From NCBI GenBank assembly GCA_947626155.1, contig CANQRC010000035.1, positions 1 to 9,427 on the forward strand: 9,427 nucleotides of DNA. Direction: 5' to 3'. This document shows, piece after piece, positions 8,028 to 9,427 of this stretch. Position 1 is the stretch's first letter. Each line of letters starts with the position of its first letter. Made by a program: the position numbers and the translations under genes. The DNA comes from an uncultured Clostridia bacterium. Lineage in GTDB: Bacteria; Bacillota; Clostridia; Christensenellales; UBA1242. The notes under the pieces were generated by a model, which searched no databases, was not told where the DNA came from, and was given only the letters and a program-made list of their open reading frames with translations.

Positions 8028-8035
8028 ATAATTTG

Positions 8036-8056
8036 GTTGAACATTTAATATTCAAC
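8036..8056. other. Inverted repeat upstream of the 8078 promoter
   Basis: GTTGAA (8036-8041) and TTCAAC (8051-8056) form a six-bp inverted repeat with a nine-base AT spacer, ending 21 bases before the -35. It could be an operator or just part of the spacer; six bp in AT-rich sequence is weak evidence. Confidence 0.3.
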
Positions 8057-8077
8057 GATCTATCCACAAAAAAGGTA

Positions 8078-8106
8078 TTGACAAGGCCCTTTTGCCATGT
8101 TATAAT
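8078..8106 (+). promoter_or_regulatory. Perfect sigma-A promoter for the 295-residue gene
   Basis: TTGACA (8078-8083), a 17-base spacer, and TATAAT (8101-8106) match the vegetative consensus exactly. Transcription should begin near 8113, which rules out the in-frame ATG at 8092 because it lies inside the promoter. The leader to the ATG at 8134 is about 20 bases and contains the ribosome binding site. Confidence 0.88.
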
Positions 8107-8133
8107 TTGCATAGAATAAAAATGGAGAAAAAT

Positions 8134-9021
8134 ATGGTTAAATTCACTTGTGACGAGTTTATCGCTCAATTAAAAAAAATTACTGGAAAACCTTACACAA
8201 TGGCAGTGGATTGTTCAGCGAAAATATCTAACATCTTTAAAGAGGCTGGCGTAAGGGATTTTAAAGAATTCCCTGAAAAAACATTCCTTGGCATACCAGA
8301 ATTACAAATCTACTTTACAAAGAACACGGGCAGAAGTTTTGATGATTCTTATGTTGATATTGACCTTACTTTTTCCGCCCCACTAGGTTTAGTTGGAGCA
8401 ACTTATAATGAAGAAAAAAGCAGATACGAACAAGAATGTGATATGAACGACTATTTCAACTATCACGGCGGCACTTATTATAACTATCACAGTGGTGTAT
8501 CTTCAAGAGAACCTGCTCCTTTTCCTTCGAGATATAATTCCAGAAGCATTAAAGTTCGAATGGATACCGTGCCTAAATTTAATTTGAAAGCAAAATTTCC
8601 TTTCACCTACGCACTTAAAAATGGCAGCAAACTGTTCGAACACTTTGACTTAAAATGGCAATGGTGGCGCTTGCCGTCCGATGACGAAATCGACTACAAT
8701 TTCAATGTTGTTGGCACTGATAGAGATGGTTTGTTAAGCGTAGGCCTATTAGAATCAAACTCTCGCGTTGCTTTAAAAGTAGATGAAAAATCCTTGGAAG
8801 AACTGCCATTCACTTCGAAGGCTGCTTCCGCAGAAAAAAGCGGACTTGAAATTTGTCCAGAAGAACTTGTAAGAACGCACCTTTTCTTCGACGAGAACGG
8901 CCATTATCGCGATATACGCAATATAGATATCGTCAGTGTTGACGGAAAGACTGATTACAAAGTTTTCAAAGCAGAAGATACTTTGAAAGAAGCTCTTGAA
9001 AATATCGAAAAAGGCAGATAG
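8134..9021 (+). CDS. Hypothetical protein, 295 residues
   Basis: I do not recognise this protein. The start at 8134 is chosen because TGGAG lies six bases upstream and the promoter at 8078-8106 excludes the earlier ATG at 8092; ATG at 8122 is possible but has no good binding site. There is no signal peptide and no membrane segment, so it is probably cytoplasmic. Notable features are a Tyr/Asn/His-rich stretch at 106-121 (YFNYHGGTYYNYHSG), a Trp cluster WQWW at 175-178, four scattered cysteines (6, 27, 102, 241) and a charged helical C-terminus. By hand count it uses the leucine codon TTA seven times against once in the neighbouring fic gene, and it ends in TAG, hinting at a different origin. 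It is a single-gene unit with its own consensus promoter and terminator. It lies between the Fic gene and the repeat array, but nothing ties it functionally to either. Confidence 0.85.
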   Translation: MVKFTCDEFIAQLKKITGKPYTMAVDCSAKISNIFKEAGVRDFKEFPEKTFLGIPELQIYFTKNTGRSFDDSYVDIDLTFSAPLGLVGATYNEEKSRYEQECDMNDYFNYHGGTYYNYHSGVSSREPAPFPSRYNSRSIKVRMDTVPKFNLKAKFPFTYALKNGSKLFEHFDLKWQWWRLPSDDEIDYNFNVVGTDRDGLLSVGLLESNSRVALKVDEKSLEELPFTSKAASAEKSGLEICPEELVRTHLFFDENGHYRDIRNIDIVSVDGKTDYKVFKAEDTLKEALENIEKGR

Positions 9022-9031
9022 AAACATAAAT

Positions 9032-9056
9032 TCGTGGTTTTAAAGCCACGATTTTT
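9032..9056 (+). terminator. Rho-independent terminator of the 295-residue gene
   Basis: TCGTGG (9032-9037) pairs with CCACGA (9046-9051), the intervening TTTTAAAG extending the near-palindrome, followed directly by TTTTT (9052-9056). It lies ten bases after the stop codon. Confidence 0.85.
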
Positions 9057-9061
9057 ATTAT

Positions 9062-9112
9062 AAAAAAGTCGCGATCAATTCGCCAACGAAGTGCGAATTG
9101 AGTTTGGTCGCG
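9062..9112 (-). terminator. Long inverted repeat A, minus-strand terminator-like
   Basis: An eight-bp perfect stem TCAATTCG (9075-9082) / CGAATTGA (9094-9101) with an eleven-base loop is extended by CGCGA (9070-9074) / TCGCG (9108-9112) across a GTTTGG bulge. On the minus strand the hairpin is followed by six T residues (9067-9062), so it reads as a terminator for leftward transcription coming from the repeat array. On the plus strand only A residues follow. Confidence 0.55.
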
Positions 9113-9117
9113 TAGAC

Positions 9118-9170
9118 AAAAAAATAAGCGCCCACCGAGTGCTTGCGAATAGCAAGCCGAGTTTAAGCGC
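9118..9170 (-). terminator. Inverted repeat B, minus-strand terminator-like
   Basis: GCTTGC (9141-9146) pairs with GCAAGC (9152-9157) around GAATA, enclosed by GCGC (9128-9131) and GCGC (9167-9170). On the minus strand TTATTTTTTT follows the outer stem (down to 9118), so it may end transcription from the first repeat unit. On the plus strand AATTTTTT also follows (9171-9178), so action in both directions is possible. Parts resemble inverted repeat A (AGTGC, GAAT, GAGTTT, CGC in the same order), suggesting they are related elements. Confidence 0.45.
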
Positions 9171-9183
9171 AATTTTTTAATTG

Positions 9184-9217
9184 GTTGCGAGGGTTGGATT
9201 TGAACCCTCAACACAAC
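9184..9217 (-). other. Bulged hairpin of repeat unit 1 resembling a tRNA 3' end
   Basis: GTTGCG-AGGGTT (9184-9195) pairs with AACCCT (9203-9208) and CACAAC (9212-9217): two six-bp stems separated by a three-base bulge, with a seven-base loop. Outer pairs include one G-T on the minus-strand RNA. On the minus strand it contains GGTTCAAATCC, the usual tRNA T-loop sequence, and ends CGCAACCA like an acceptor end with CCA. The same hairpin recurs at 9283-9316 and 9382-9415. Confidence 0.6.
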
Positions 9218-9220
9218 GCG

Positions 9221-9249
9221 TTTATACTTTGTATAACCCTATACAACAA
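9221..9249 (-). promoter_or_regulatory. Possible weak promoter inside each repeat unit (unit 1 copy)
   Basis: On the minus strand TTGTTG (9249-9244, 3 of 6 to consensus) lies 17 bases from TATAAA (9226-9221, 5 of 6). A start near 9214 would give a short RNA beginning at the tRNA-end-like hairpin. The same arrangement occurs at 9320-9348. The -35 is poor and the region is AT-rich, so this is only a suggestion. Confidence 0.22.
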
Positions 9250-9271
9250 AAAAACTGCACCAAAGCGCAGT
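9248..9271 (-). terminator. Terminator-like hairpin in repeat unit 1
   Basis: On the minus strand ACTGCGC (9271-9265) pairs with GTGCAGT (9260-9254) around TTTG, including one G-T pair, and is followed by seven T residues (9254-9248, the first being the last stem base). This is a compact rho-independent terminator for leftward transcription. Confidence 0.65.
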
Positions 9272-9346
9272 CTATCCACTTGGTTGCGAGGGTTGGATTT
9301 GAACCCTCAACACAACGCATTTATACTTTGTATAACCCTATACAAC

Positions 9347-9370
9347 AAAAAAACTGCACCAAAGCGCAGT
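9347..9370 (-). terminator. Terminator-like hairpin in repeat unit 2
   Basis: This is an exact copy, 99 bp further along, of the hairpin and T run described for unit 1. It sits just downstream (in the minus direction) of the tRNA-end-like hairpin of unit 3. Confidence 0.65.
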
Positions 9371-9427
9371 CTCTTCATTTGGTTGCGAGGGTTGGATTTG
9401 AACCCTCAACACAACGCGTTTATACTT

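Larger units (their letters stand above)
9181..9427. repeat. 99-bp tandem repeat array, at least 2.5 copies, continuing past window end
   Basis: Units begin at 9181, 9280 and 9379, each with TTGGTTGCGAGGG; the third is cut by the window edge. Across the compared length the full units differ at one base in the core (G at 9220, A in unit 2) and at about three bases in the short linker at the unit end (TATCCAC against TCTTCAT). Each unit contains a bulged hairpin, an AT-rich hairpin (TTGTATA / TATACAA), an A7 run and an ACTGC...GCAGT hairpin. No open frame in the array looks like a real protein. Together with inverted repeats A and B this fills the gene-free stretch after 9021. Confidence 0.97.

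Noticed and set aside
8060..8068. DnaA box CTATCCACA, with a similar CTATCCACT in the repeat linker
   Set aside because: A single near-match (8 of 9) and a poorer one, with no cluster, no dnaA or dnaN nearby and no typical unwinding element beside them, do not support an origin.
8966..9214. Minus-strand open frames overlapping the end of the 295-residue gene and the inverted repeats
   Set aside because: They run through terminator hairpins and antisense to a gene with a convincing promoter and start, with no recognisable protein features.
9181..9279. A functional tRNA gene in each repeat unit
   Set aside because: The T-loop and CCA-like end are present, but the T stem does not pair in the proper register, the expected anticodon-arm position does not fold, and no 5' acceptor strand is complementary to the 3' one.
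9181..9427. CRISPR array or integron attC array
   Set aside because: The whole 99-bp period is nearly identical with only a linker of about seven bases varying, so there are no spacers. GTTGGAT fits one attC core word, but no matching RYYYAAC arm is found at a suitable distance.

Overview
The window looks like a chromosomal segment of a low-to-moderate G+C Gram-positive-type bacterium (Bacillota, probably Clostridia-like). The reasons are a short GyrB without the long proteobacterial insertion, strong AGGAGG-type ribosome binding sites, sigma-A consensus promoters, rho-independent terminators, and normal use of TGG for Trp and TGA for stop (code 11). The species cannot be named from the sequence.

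Positions 1-6705 hold a compact minus-strand operon read from right to left: gyrB (6705-4714), a small MazG-like NTP pyrophosphohydrolase (4703-4356), gyrA (4359-1798) and a HelD-like UvrD/Rep-superfamily helicase that runs off the left edge (1771-1). The operon starts from an extended -10 promoter at 6744-6772. The genes are nearly contiguous. The ribosome binding site of the MazG-like gene overlaps the gyrB stop, the MazG-like stop and the gyrA start share ATGA, and only 26 bp separate gyrA from the helicase. The operon combines both gyrase subunits (DNA supercoiling), a probable nucleotide-pool enzyme, and a helicase of the family that releases stalled RNA polymerase.

Positions 6706-6862 form a divergent promoter region. 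A Fic-family AMP-transferase gene (6863-7999, plus strand) is driven by a perfect TTGACA-17-TATAAT promoter whose predicted start point falls on the A of the ATG, so the mRNA may be leaderless. It carries both the catalytic Fic motif and an N-terminal inhibitory-helix motif. Known FicT toxins modify a GyrB tyrosine, and that tyrosine is conserved in the adjacent gyrB.

After a hairpin terminator (8002-8027), a second perfect consensus promoter (8078-8106) drives a 295-residue protein I do not recognise (8134-9021). Its leucine codon use differs from that of the Fic gene. It ends at a clear terminator (9032-9056).

The last ~370 bases carry no convincing protein gene but are rich in structure. 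There are two long inverted repeats (9062-9112 and 9118-9170) that look like minus-strand terminators. These are followed by a 99-bp tandem repeat (two full copies and a partial third, cut by the window end). Each unit holds a strong hairpin resembling the 3' end of a tRNA gene, an AT-rich hairpin, and a minus-strand terminator-like hairpin. The few differences between units cluster in a short linker. This array is the least explained and most interesting part of the window.
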